Source: Psychrobacter glacincola (GTDB lineage: Bacteria > Pseudomonadota > Gammaproteobacteria > Pseudomonadales > Moraxellaceae). Taken from it: a stretch of DNA of 64,000 nucleotides. Every line of letters starts with the position of its first letter. Within the stretch, counting starts at the first letter, position 1. A program made the position numbers and the translations under genes. Below, one piece after another: positions 45,209 to 53,159 of the stretch. The notes below the pieces were generated by a model. The model was not told the DNA's origin. It did no database searches and saw nothing but the letters and a program-made list of their open reading frames with translations. The stretch covers positions 1,054,001-1,118,000 of the forward strand of contig NZ_CAJGZH010000002.1 in NCBI RefSeq assembly GCF_904846075.1, written 5' to 3'.

Positions 45209-46930
45209 ATGTCAATATCTCAAGCCGCCAAAATCGCTGCGCCCAAAGCCAATAAAAAAAGCCGCTCCCTAAGTAAGCTTTATAATCGCGAGATTAATCT
45301 CAATCATCTGATCATAGTCGTTGCTCTGTACTTAGTAGCGTCGGCGAATATTGGCTTTTTTGAGCAAGCACTCAGCGTTTATCCATTTAGCACAAACGCG
45401 GGCTTTATTTTTTCCATCATAGGCTTATTATTTGGGCTGATATGGTTGGTGTTATCACTGCTGTGTTATCGCTCAACAGCAAAAGTAGTGCTTATCATAA
45501 TGGTGCTGATTGCAGCTATCTGTGGTTACTTTACCGACGCCTACGGGACGATATTTAATCGTGATATGCTCATTAACGGCTTACAAACCGATCAAGCAGA
45601 AGCCATGGGATTGATGGCACCCAGTCTATTTATTCGCCTATTTTTACTAGGTATAGTGCCTGCTTTTATGATTGGTAACATTCGTCTAAAGCGGTTGTCT
45701 TGGCAACGAGCGGTCCTTCAAAAATCAGTCACCCTATTATTATCTATCGTATTGATAGCGGTGTGTCTGGTGCCATTTGGTGACCAATACGCCAGCTTTT
45801 TTCGCCAGCACAAAATAGTCCGTAGTTATGTCAATCCTATTACTCCTGTTTATTCTGTCATCAAACTGGGTACTGATTATATCGCTGAGCGCCGTCGTCC
45901 CGATACGCTAATCCCTCATGCCACAGATGCAAAGCGTAGCATTTCTTTTAACACTAGCAACACTAGCAACAGCGCTGTAAAACCTAAGTTGATGGTATTT
46001 GTCGTCGGTGAAACCGTTCGCGCTGACCATATTGGCTTAAACGGTTATGCGCGCAACACCACGCCTTTGCTTTCAAAACAATCAGACATCTACAGTTTTA
46101 AAGACGCCTCGTCATGCGGCACATCCACCGCCTATTCAGTACCCTGCATGTTTAGCTACGCCAATAGAAAAACTTATGACCCTGATAGCGCTAGCTATAA
46201 TGAAAACGTGCTCGATACGCTACATAAGCAAGGCGTCAATGTCGTTTGGCGAGACAATAACTCTAGCGCCAAAGGGGTGGCTGACCGCGTAACTTTTGAG
46301 GATTATAAAACAGCCGCGCTCAATCCAGATTGTGATATTGAGTGTCGAGACATAGGCATGCTTGATGGTTTTGATAAACTGGTTAAGTCAGGCAGCTCAC
46401 AGAAAGAGACACCTAAAGACACACTTGTTTTGCTGCATCAAATGGGCAATCATGGACCCGCTTATTTTAAGCGTTACCCTAAAGATTTTGCAGAATATCA
46501 GCCCGTCTGTATGACCAATGAGCTATCAAAATGCGACAACCAATCGGTTATCAATGGTTATGACAATGCCATTCGTTATACAGATTATTTTTTAAATAGC
46601 GTGATCGACATCTTAAAACCTTATGAGCAAGATTATGAGGTGGTGATGGTATATATTAGTGATCATGGAGAAAGTTTGGGCGAAAACAATATTTACTTGC
46701 ATGGTCTGCCATACGCTATTGCGCCAAATGCTCAAAAGCACGTGCCAGTGATTATTTGGTCACCGAATGGCAACGGCATGGATAGCAGCACTATTGCTAA
46801 GACTAGCCTAGCTAACATGATTGATCAGCCCGTATCACATGATTTTATTACGCCAACCTTGCTTCAGTTTTTTGGTATCACCACTGACGAAACCAAAGCA
46901 GCACCCACCTTTTTTAAAGTGGCTAATTGA
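45209..46930 (+). CDS. eptA: lipid A phosphoethanolamine transferase EptA (PmrC)
   Basis: A 573-residue inner-membrane enzyme from the ATG at 45209 (the TTG at 45194 is in frame but lacks support). Five N-terminal membrane segments (about 35-200), then a periplasmic sulfatase-fold domain. VVGETVRADHIGLNGYARNTTP holds the zinc Glu, SCGTSTAYSVPCMFSY the catalytic Thr, and SDHGESLGENNIYLHGLP the zinc Asp-His. It transfers phosphoethanolamine from phosphatidylethanolamine to lipid A, releasing diacylglycerol and lowering polymyxin binding. It is followed by its regulators pmrAB and preceded by a PmrA box. Confidence 0.95.
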   Translation: MSISQAAKIAAPKANKKSRSLSKLYNREINLNHLIIVVALYLVASANIGFFEQALSVYPFSTNAGFIFSIIGLLFGLIWLVLSLLCYRSTAKVVLIIMVLIAAICGYFTDAYGTIFNRDMLINGLQTDQAEAMGLMAPSLFIRLFLLGIVPAFMIGNIRLKRLSWQRAVLQKSVTLLLSIVLIAVCLVPFGDQYASFFRQHKIVRSYVNPITPVYSVIKLGTDYIAERRRPDTLIPHATDAKRSISFNTSNTSNSAVKPKLMVFVVGETVRADHIGLNGYARNTTPLLSKQSDIYSFKDASSCGTSTAYSVPCMFSYANRKTYDPDSASYNENVLDTLHKQGVNVVWRDNNSSAKGVADRVTFEDYKTAALNPDCDIECRDIGMLDGFDKLVKSGSSQKETPKDTLVLLHQMGNHGPAYFKRYPKDFAEYQPVCMTNELSKCDNQSVINGYDNAIRYTDYFLNSVIDILKPYEQDYEVVMVYISDHGESLGENNIYLHGLPYAIAPNAQKHVPVIIWSPNGNGMDSSTIAKTSLANMIDQPVSHDFITPTLLQFFGITTDETKAAPTFFKVAN

Positions 46931-46970
46931 ACTCTTTATCATCGCTCCGCCTTTTTAGGTAATAATACTC

Positions 46971-47657
46971 ATGTACAAGATACTCATCATTGAAGACAAT
47001 CCCGATATCGTCGCCAATATTTATGCTTTTTTTGAGCCGAAAGGCTTTGAGCTAGACAATGCCCATAATGGCATTAGTGGCTTAGCGCTCGCATCGAATA
47101 ATCGATATGACGTCATCTTGTTAGATGTCATGCTGCCGGGTATGGACGGCACTAAACTGTGCAAAAAGCTCAGGGAAGAGCTGCATGACAAAACGCCAGT
47201 ATTGATGCTGACCGCTCGCGATACGATTTTAGATAAAGTGGCAGGATTCGATAGTGGCGCTGACGATTATCTGGTTAAGCCTTTCTCATTGGTGGAATTA
47301 GAATCTCGTATTAAGGCTCTCATACGCCGATATAAAGATGATCATTTTGAGCATGGTTTAACTGTTGGCACATTGTCTTTAAATCATAGTGAGCATACGA
47401 TTACACGTGAAGGTAAGTCGCTAAAACTCACACCCACAGGCTTCAAAATACTACATACCTTAATGAGCGCCGCGCCGCGCGTGGTTAGCAAAACCGAGCT
47501 GGAAGAAAAAGTATGGGGCGAAGACATACCAAGCAGTGATGCACTGCGCACTCACATGCATGGGGTCCGTGCGCAGGTAGATAAGCCGTTCGATAAAATC
47601 ATGATAGTCACGTTGCCCGGTGTCGGTTATCAGATTATTGATCCTGATAAAGCCTAA
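46971..47657 (+). CDS. pmrA: OmpR-family response regulator PmrA
   Basis: A 228-residue regulator: receiver domain with IIEDNPDIV and phospho-Asp52 in ILLDVMLPGMDG, conserved Lys in DYLVKPFSLVELE, and a C-terminal winged helix (LTPTGFKILHTLMSAAPRVVSKTELEEKVWG). The name is based on position between eptA and its partner kinase, the same order as pmrCAB in Acinetobacter, and on the two PmrA-type direct repeats nearby. It is 40 bases after eptA. Confidence 0.88.
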   Translation: MYKILIIEDNPDIVANIYAFFEPKGFELDNAHNGISGLALASNNRYDVILLDVMLPGMDGTKLCKKLREELHDKTPVLMLTARDTILDKVAGFDSGADDYLVKPFSLVELESRIKALIRRYKDDHFEHGLTVGTLSLNHSEHTITREGKSLKLTPTGFKILHTLMSAAPRVVSKTELEEKVWGEDIPSSDALRTHMHGVRAQVDKPFDKIMIVTLPGVGYQIIDPDKA

Positions 47658-47729
47658 AAAACAATCGTCTGATGTCCTTATTTGACTCTCAACGTCTTTC
47701 ATATCGTCTTTCACAACGAAGTAAATACC

Positions 47730-49076
47730 ATGTTTAATATCGACTCCATCGCCAATAAGTTTCGACTCTCCTACTTGTTATTTGCCCTATTACTGTGTGC
47801 CACTTTCGTCAGTATTTTTATGTATGCCGAAGTCAGAATGGAGCCACAGCTGGTCAAAGCTCGCTTATTGCAACAGTTAGAGCTTAGCCAAGAAAAAGAA
47901 GGCGATCAGCCTATTTATACCGCTGAACCGGGTATTAAAATTTATCGCTTCGATAACGCACCGAGCAATCTGCAAAAACTGGCCACCCAAACCGTACAAG
48001 AGATGCCCGTCACTGTCACCACTAAAAATGGTCAATCGACGACAGAGTTACATTTTTTTAATTATAAAAAAGACAAAGAAAACTACATTTTAACTTACTT
48101 AGAAAATACTGAAATGGTGATGGGGAATTACCCTGTTTTGGCCATATTTGAGCATTTAGAAGACATATTTGCCAACGCCCTAAAAGTAGCAGTCATTTTG
48201 AGCTTATTGATTGCAGCGATATTTTCATCGCTGTCCTCCAAGCAAATCATTAAACCTTTATTAGACTTAAAGCAAGCCGTAGAAACAGATCATCACAACT
48301 TGACGGAATTGACGCATCTGCCCTCCGAGGTTGGCGTGTTAGCACGCGCAATCGATGAAAAAAACCACAAACTTGAGCAGTACCTCAAACGCGAGCAGCT
48401 ATTTACTGGTGATGTCAGTCACGAGCTGCGCACGCCTTTGACGATTATCATGGGGGCATCAGAAGTATTGTCCTCACAACTAGAAAACGACCCTCACTTG
48501 AGCGCATTTGCCACTCGTATCAGTACGACCGCCAAAGAAACCTCGGAGATTATCAGCGCCTTATTATTGCTGTCTCGTGCTCCTGAAAAACTGGATGCAC
48601 CGCCAACGTCTATCAATGACATCGCGTTAAATGAAGTACATCGCTTAAATTACTTGCTTCGCCATAAGTCAGTCACTTGTAAAATAGTCGCAGAACAGCT
48701 GTATGTCGCACACGTACGACCTGAACTGCTAAAAATGGCACTGGGTAATTTGATAAAAAATGCGTTTCAGTACACCGATGAGGGTGAGGTCATCATCACT
48801 ATCGATGCTGAAAAAATCACCGTCACTGATACTGGTCTAGGTATTCCTGAGGTGATGATGCCGCTGCTATATGAGAGATTTGAGCGTCTAGAGCAGCATT
48901 ATAAAGACATCTCATTGGATACAGAATCGTCATCGGCAGCTGACGCCCATTATCCAGCAGAAGGCACAGGCTTGGGACTCAGTATCGTACAGCGCATCAT
49001 GACACATATGGGCTGGCAGCTTACCCATCAAGTCAATCCGTTAGGTGGCAGTACCTTTATCATCAATTATCATTAG
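47730..49076 (+). CDS. pmrB: sensor histidine kinase PmrB
   Basis: A 448-residue kinase from the ATG at 47730; the frame extends upstream to a TTG at 47682 without support. Two membrane segments (about 12-32 and 152-172) enclose a periplasmic sensor of about 120 residues; a HAMP-like linker; HisKA with His231 in DVSHELRTPLTIIMGASEV; HATPase motifs NLIKNAFQYTD, VTDTGLGIPE and GTGLGLSIVQR. By analogy to Acinetobacter PmrB it senses envelope conditions such as low pH or metal, and phosphorylates PmrA. Confidence 0.88.
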   Translation: MFNIDSIANKFRLSYLLFALLLCATFVSIFMYAEVRMEPQLVKARLLQQLELSQEKEGDQPIYTAEPGIKIYRFDNAPSNLQKLATQTVQEMPVTVTTKNGQSTTELHFFNYKKDKENYILTYLENTEMVMGNYPVLAIFEHLEDIFANALKVAVILSLLIAAIFSSLSSKQIIKPLLDLKQAVETDHHNLTELTHLPSEVGVLARAIDEKNHKLEQYLKREQLFTGDVSHELRTPLTIIMGASEVLSSQLENDPHLSAFATRISTTAKETSEIISALLLLSRAPEKLDAPPTSINDIALNEVHRLNYLLRHKSVTCKIVAEQLYVAHVRPELLKMALGNLIKNAFQYTDEGEVIITIDAEKITVTDTGLGIPEVMMPLLYERFERLEQHYKDISLDTESSSAADAHYPAEGTGLGLSIVQRIMTHMGWQLTHQVNPLGGSTFIINYH

Positions 49077-49099
49077 AGCAGATCTCTATTTTAAAAAAG

Positions 49100-49116
49100 C
49101 TTAACGTTTTCTTAAT
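49100..49116 (+). promoter_or_regulatory. PmrA-type box upstream of dgkA
   Basis: CTTAAC-GTTTT-CTTAAT, same direct-repeat layout and 5-base spacing as the eptA box, about 100 bases before dgkA. Confidence 0.7.
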
Positions 49117-49132
49117 GCCTACCCGCTTATAC

Positions 49133-49155
49133 TTAGGGCATATTGAACATTCGAC
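49133..49155. repeat. solo end of the 44831-type IS remnant
   Basis: TTAGGGCATATTGAACATTC and the next three bases match the left end of the 44831-45103 element at 20 of 23 positions. The opposite end is missing. It lies between the PmrA box and dgkA. Confidence 0.5.
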
Positions 49156-49217
49156 CATGATTAAATGATTAACATTTATCGCATACCTTGATATTAATAG
49201 ACTGTGAAGCATTTGAC

Positions 49218-49691
49218 ATGAATAAAGCAAATCCTATTAATCTTGAAAACCAGTCGGCCAGTCGTGGGGTTTTAAGCCCAATAACAGGCAAAAAACAACT
49301 GCTACCCCATAGCTATGCCAGTGAAGCCAAGGGTAAAACAGGATTTTACCGTATTATAAAAGCCGCTGGTTACTCTCTGGACGGCTTTAAAGCAGCTTAC
49401 AAATTTGAGGCGGCTTTTCGACAAGTATTTTGGCTCAATCTCATATTATTCATGGCTATTATATTGTGCCCTTTCACTATCAGCATCAAAATGCTGCTGG
49501 TCGTTGCTTCTTTCTTATCATTAATCGTCGAACTCATTAACACGGGAATCGAAGCCAGTGTCGATCACACATCGACCGCCAAGCATCCACTGGCAAAGAT
49601 AGCCAAAGATGTTGGCTCTGCGGCACAATTTTTGGCATTACTGCTGCTATTTATCTTGTGGATGATGGCATTATTGAGTGTTGTATTTTGA
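49218..49691 (+). CDS. dgkA: diacylglycerol kinase DgkA
   Basis: A 157-residue protein: a polar N-terminal part of about 55 residues, then the DgkA core of three membrane segments with AAYKFEAAFRQVFWLN and ELINTGIEASVDH (the catalytic Glu/Asp region). It phosphorylates diacylglycerol to phosphatidic acid. EptA releases diacylglycerol each time it uses phosphatidylethanolamine, so the enzyme recycles it; the PmrA-type box before the gene supports joint control. The start was set at 49218 from the family length; a GTG/TTG 30 bases earlier is in frame. Confidence 0.92.
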   Translation: MNKANPINLENQSASRGVLSPITGKKQLLPHSYASEAKGKTGFYRIIKAAGYSLDGFKAAYKFEAAFRQVFWLNLILFMAIILCPFTISIKMLLVVASFLSLIVELINTGIEASVDHTSTAKHPLAKIAKDVGSAAQFLALLLLFILWMMALLSVVF

Positions 49692-50479
49692 AAACATATT
49701 CAGCCAATGGAGTCTGGCTTAAACTCCTATGTTTAACCATCATAGCGACACTGCTGTTTGAGCACAGCCAATTAGACATTCGTATTAGTGAGCTTTTTTA
49801 CACTAATGGATACTGGCTACTAGAAAAAGGCACACAACCTTTTGCCTTTATTTTTTATGACTTGCCTAAATTGCTACTCATCTTGCTTGGCATTTATCTT
49901 ATAGCCGCTCTAATCCTGAGACATAAACAGGATTCAGATATCAATCTGGCAATAAAAAGTGCTCAGTACAATAAACGGCTCACGCCTTTATCCACGCGTG
50001 AAATAAGTTATCTACTGCTTGTTTTAATTGCCGTTCCCAGTATGATTGCGCTACTCAAAGGTGTCACTCATGTCAGTTGCCCCAATCATTTAATACTGTT
50101 TGGTGGCGACTTGCCTTATCTAAATATTTGGCAAAATATAGTCGCTAACACGCCTGCCAAGTGCTTCCCAGCGGCTCATGCCAGTGCCGGATTTTCTCTA
50201 TATGGCTTGGCCTTTTTACCCACTCTGCATCAGTATCGCTATAGAATATTTGAAATAGTCACGGTCGTAGGATGGACGATGGGACTGTATAAAATGCTGT
50301 TTGGTGATCACTTTTTTAGTCATACATTGGTATCGATGCTACTGTCATTGACCATAACCTGCGCACTTGCAACGCTATTTTTTAAATATCCAGTAGCGAA
50401 TAAAGCCAACAGTATCAATGCTAATGGCAAAAAAACTGATGCGGCAAGCTTTCAAAAATCGTCGAAAACCCAATCTTAA
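49688..50479 (+). CDS. PAP2-family membrane phosphatase
   Basis: A 263-residue protein with six membrane segments. The three phosphatase motifs are present in slightly modified form: KGVTHVSCP, FPAAHASAGFSLYG and LFGDHFFSHTLVSM. It probably starts at the TTG 49688, whose TTGA overlaps the dgkA stop, giving MKTYSANGVW; a GTG at 49658 inside dgkA is less likely. Relatives dephosphorylate lipid A (LpxE), undecaprenyl diphosphate (LpxT-like) or phosphatidic acid/phosphatidylglycerol phosphate. Its position beside eptA and dgkA suggests action on lipid A or related lipids. Confidence 0.85.
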   Translation: MKTYSANGVWLKLLCLTIIATLLFEHSQLDIRISELFYTNGYWLLEKGTQPFAFIFYDLPKLLLILLGIYLIAALILRHKQDSDINLAIKSAQYNKRLTPLSTREISYLLLVLIAVPSMIALLKGVTHVSCPNHLILFGGDLPYLNIWQNIVANTPAKCFPAAHASAGFSLYGLAFLPTLHQYRYRIFEIVTVVGWTMGLYKMLFGDHFFSHTLVSMLLSLTITCALATLFFKYPVANKANSINANGKKTDAASFQKSSKTQS

Positions 50480-50653
50480 CTGTTGAATAATAGCCAAATT
50501 AACAATGATACCCTTATGAAAATAAAGCTACTAAGCATTTGATAAATAATGTATAAATAGTTATTGCTGACTGACTTAATATTGAGTAACAGCATGGATT
50601 GCGCTCGTCGACGACGTTCTTTATTTATCAATAGCCCGCAAAGGAATGTAGCT

Positions 50654-51280
50654 ATGAGCATCCTATCTTTTATTCTACAAAGATCACATCTCTACCCTTT
50701 ACTGACATTGGCACTGACACTGCCATTATTAATAATAAGCGCTGCACATAGCAGCCATGCCGCCAGTTATACCATCAATCCTGCTGGCACCCATGTGCGC
50801 TTTGCCATTGAACGCTTCCAATCCCCTGCCACTGCGGGCGGCTTTTATAATGTCCAAGGTCAACTGCAATATGACTCAAGTTTAAAAACTGGCAATATCT
50901 CCTTGGTCATTCCGATCAGCTCTCTAAATACGGGAAATAAAGCATTTAACCAGACTTTGACAGGCCCTAGATTCTTTGATATGCAGCGCTTTCCGTTGGC
51001 ACGCTTTGATTCTAACAAATGGTATTTTAGCCAAGACAAATCACGCCCAATGGTCACAAAAGTAGACGGTCATCTAACGCTGCATGGCGAAACCCATCCT
51101 ATTAGCTTAACAGCGACTAAGTTTGACTGTTATCTACACGCCATGCTCAAAAAAGATATTTGTGGTGGGGATTTTACGGCGATGATTGATCGCACCAAAT
51201 GGAATATCGATAAATATGCGTGGTTTGGCGTCACTAAAAACCTTCATTTAAACATTCAGGTCGAGGCAACCAAACAGTAG
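50654..51280 (+). CDS. YceI family periplasmic lipid-binding protein
   Basis: A 208-residue protein from the ATG at 50654 behind AAGGA; a longer frame to 50564 is not needed. Signal peptide (about 1-36, ending SSHA-A), then a lipocalin-like YceI domain: YTINPAGTHVRFAIERFQSPATAGGFYNVQG, LVIPISSLNTGNKAFN and GHLTLHGETHPISLTATKF. The family binds long polyisoprenoids or similar lipids in the periplasm and is often induced by base or membrane stress. Two Cys near the C terminus may pair. Confidence 0.9.
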   Translation: MSILSFILQRSHLYPLLTLALTLPLLIISAAHSSHAASYTINPAGTHVRFAIERFQSPATAGGFYNVQGQLQYDSSLKTGNISLVIPISSLNTGNKAFNQTLTGPRFFDMQRFPLARFDSNKWYFSQDKSRPMVTKVDGHLTLHGETHPISLTATKFDCYLHAMLKKDICGGDFTAMIDRTKWNIDKYAWFGVTKNLHLNIQVEATKQ

Positions 51281-51329
51281 CAGTCCTTATCAGCATTAAT
51301 TTTATGACATTAATTTTTATAGCACTGTT

Positions 51330-51376
51330 TTTTTAGAGCCTATCCTCATTTTAAAAGTGGGCTAAAAATAGCTAAA
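51330..51376. repeat. fragment of family 1 miniature element at thioesterase stop
   Basis: TCCTCATTTTAAAAGTGGGC followed by TAAAAATAGCTAAA joins the left end and an inner part of the element at 8685-8861. The thioesterase stop codon falls inside it. Confidence 0.5.
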
Positions 51377-51785
51377 CGTGCTGAGGCGGTACGGAATACG
51401 TGCCAACTACGTGAGCCACCATGTCGCGAGAGCCTTCAGAATAAAGCGCAACCTCGCCAACGATTAGCGTGCGACCTACTTTTATCAACGTACACTCAGC
51501 GATAATACGTGCTTCTGCTGAGGGTTTGCGCAAAAAGTTAATGGTCAAGCTCGTCGTCACTGTTAATGGCACAATACCTATTTTACCAAGTATCGCCACA
51601 TAGAGAGCCACATCAGCGATGCTCATCAATACTGGTCCAGAGACCGTACCACCGGGACGCAATTCATTGATACCAATATCGTGTGATAAGGTCGAGCGAT
51701 TGTCACCGACTGACTCGATGACACATTTAGTTTGTGGAAATTCCAACGCCATAAAGGCGACAATTTCTTCTTTTGTTGCAGACAT
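51372..51785 (-). CDS. hotdog-fold thioesterase (PaaI-like)
   Basis: A 137-residue protein from the ATG at 51785, which follows AAGGAAGGG; the frame could reach 51818. GGTVSGPVLMSIADVALYVAIL is the PaaI-family active-site helix and the C-terminal strands RIIAECTLIKVGRTLIVGEVALY complete a hotdog fold. The catalytic Asp is in IADVA. It likely hydrolyses acyl-CoA esters of unknown nature. It is the last gene of the run beginning with TrkH/KtrA and DUF3124. The stop codon is within a miniature-element fragment. Confidence 0.85.
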   Translation of the reverse strand: MSATKEEIVAFMALEFPQTKCVIESVGDNRSTLSHDIGINELRPGGTVSGPVLMSIADVALYVAILGKIGIVPLTVTTSLTINFLRKPSAEARIIAECTLIKVGRTLIVGEVALYSEGSRDMVAHVVGTYSVPPQHV

Positions 51786-51814
51786 ATCCCTTCCTTGGAT
51801 TTTATTATCCTTAA

Positions 51815-52357
51815 TCAATGCACCACTGGCGTACCTTCTGTACTAAATGCAAAGCCTTTATTGCTAAAATTACCGATCATCACCGCCTCAATGACGGGCT
51901 TGACCGTCTCGTCTATCCCTTCGACTTCAATGATAAAGTTGGCGCCCGATCCGCCTTTATCCTCTTCTTTTTCGACGATATAATTGAGCGTGGCCATTGC
52001 TGGAAGCTCAATCGGTTTGTTTAAATAGGATTTTATAAAGGTTCCATCAGTGCCATAGTAATCAATTTTATTGATATACAGCGATTTTTTTAGCGTGGTA
52101 TTGCGTACACTCAAAGTCGCTGATAGCAAGACTTTACGATTGTCTCTATCGGTATAGATGTCAGAATAAATGGGCACATAAAAGGTTTGTTTATAGGCAA
52201 ACTGGCTACGATCAACCGCTGTTGTCATCTCCAGCTCTTGAATGGGGTCTTGATGTTTTTCTGAATACAACACGTTCGGGTCTTGCGGCGTCTGGTCACA
52301 ACCTGACAACAATGCCATCGTCGCAAGCAACAAGATGGATATAGTGCGCTTACTCAT
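51815..52357 (-). CDS. DUF3124 lipoprotein
   Basis: A 180-residue lipoprotein with Cys20 in LLSGC. FYVPIYSDIYTDRDNRKVLLSATLSVRNTT is the DUF3124 signature and the domain runs to the C terminus (GGSGANFIIEVEG). Function unknown; periplasmic or outer-membrane location. It lies 43 bases downstream of ktrA, suggesting co-transcription with the potassium uptake genes, an association without a known explanation. Confidence 0.8.
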   Translation of the reverse strand: MSKRTISILLLATMALLSGCDQTPQDPNVLYSEKHQDPIQELEMTTAVDRSQFAYKQTFYVPIYSDIYTDRDNRKVLLSATLSVRNTTLKKSLYINKIDYYGTDGTFIKSYLNKPIELPAMATLNYIVEKEEDKGGSGANFIIEVEGIDETVKPVIEAVMIGNFSNKGFAFSTEGTPVVH

Positions 52358-52400
52358 AAGTTTCCCCTTTGCCTTTTCATGTCACGGCTGTTGCAAATGT

Positions 52401-53102
52401 TTATTTGATTTTCACACCGACACTACGCAGAAACTCGTTGATATGCTTGTTAGCACCGTAGATGACCAATACGTCTTTATCTTGCAATACTTGCTCAGGC
52501 GCCGCCAAACCTTTAATACTAGGCTTACTTTGCGTACGACCAAAGCTGTCTTCATAATACTCATAGCGCAGGGTACTAAGCAATCGAATATTGAACTTTT
52601 GCTCCAATTGCAAATCATCAACAGTCTGACCAATCAACGACTTGGGAATGCTAATCTCCACCATACTGAAATGATCACTCAGCTCAAACGAGTCGACGAA
52701 ATAACGTAGCGACAGCCGTTTGGCCCAGCGATTGGCCGCCTCTTTTTCAGGATGAATCAAATCATCAACGCCGATAGCTTGCAACACTTTTTCGTGCAGT
52801 GGATTGATACTACGACTGATCAAACGTTTTGCTTTGAGAGTTTTAAATAATGCCGTCGCCATGACGTTTGCGCCTTGGTCTTCACCGATTGCGACAATAA
52901 CGATATCGGTGTCGACAATCGGTAAACCATTGACGGTATATTCATCCGTAGCATCCATACAGATGGTATGAGAGATGACTTCCTTATATGCCTCAACCTT
53001 TTGCATGCTGCTGTCAATGGCAATCACTTCGTGCCCCTGACGGGTCAACGCCATGCCTAGCGATGAGCCAAAGTTCCCTAACCCTACAATGATATATTTC
53101 AT
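52401..53102 (-). CDS. KtrA-type potassium uptake regulator (RCK domain)
   Basis: A 233-residue cytoplasmic protein. Residues 1-140 are an RCK_N Rossmann domain with GLGNFGSSLGMALTRQGHEVIAID, and the C-terminal RCK_C domain begins near 155. It gates the membrane partner in response to nucleotides (ATP/ADP or c-di-AMP type ligands in relatives). It lies 57 bases after the TrkH/KtrB gene, as expected for a Ktr system, rather than the two-domain TrkA. Confidence 0.9.
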   Translation of the reverse strand: MKYIIVGLGNFGSSLGMALTRQGHEVIAIDSSMQKVEAYKEVISHTICMDATDEYTVNGLPIVDTDIVIVAIGEDQGANVMATALFKTLKAKRLISRSINPLHEKVLQAIGVDDLIHPEKEAANRWAKRLSLRYFVDSFELSDHFSMVEISIPKSLIGQTVDDLQLEQKFNIRLLSTLRYEYYEDSFGRTQSKPSIKGLAAPEQVLQDKDVLVIYGANKHINEFLRSVGVKIK

Positions 53103-53159
53103 AACCTTATTAACCTTTTTCAGTATTTTTTAATGATGAAATGGCTTATTTACGACCAT

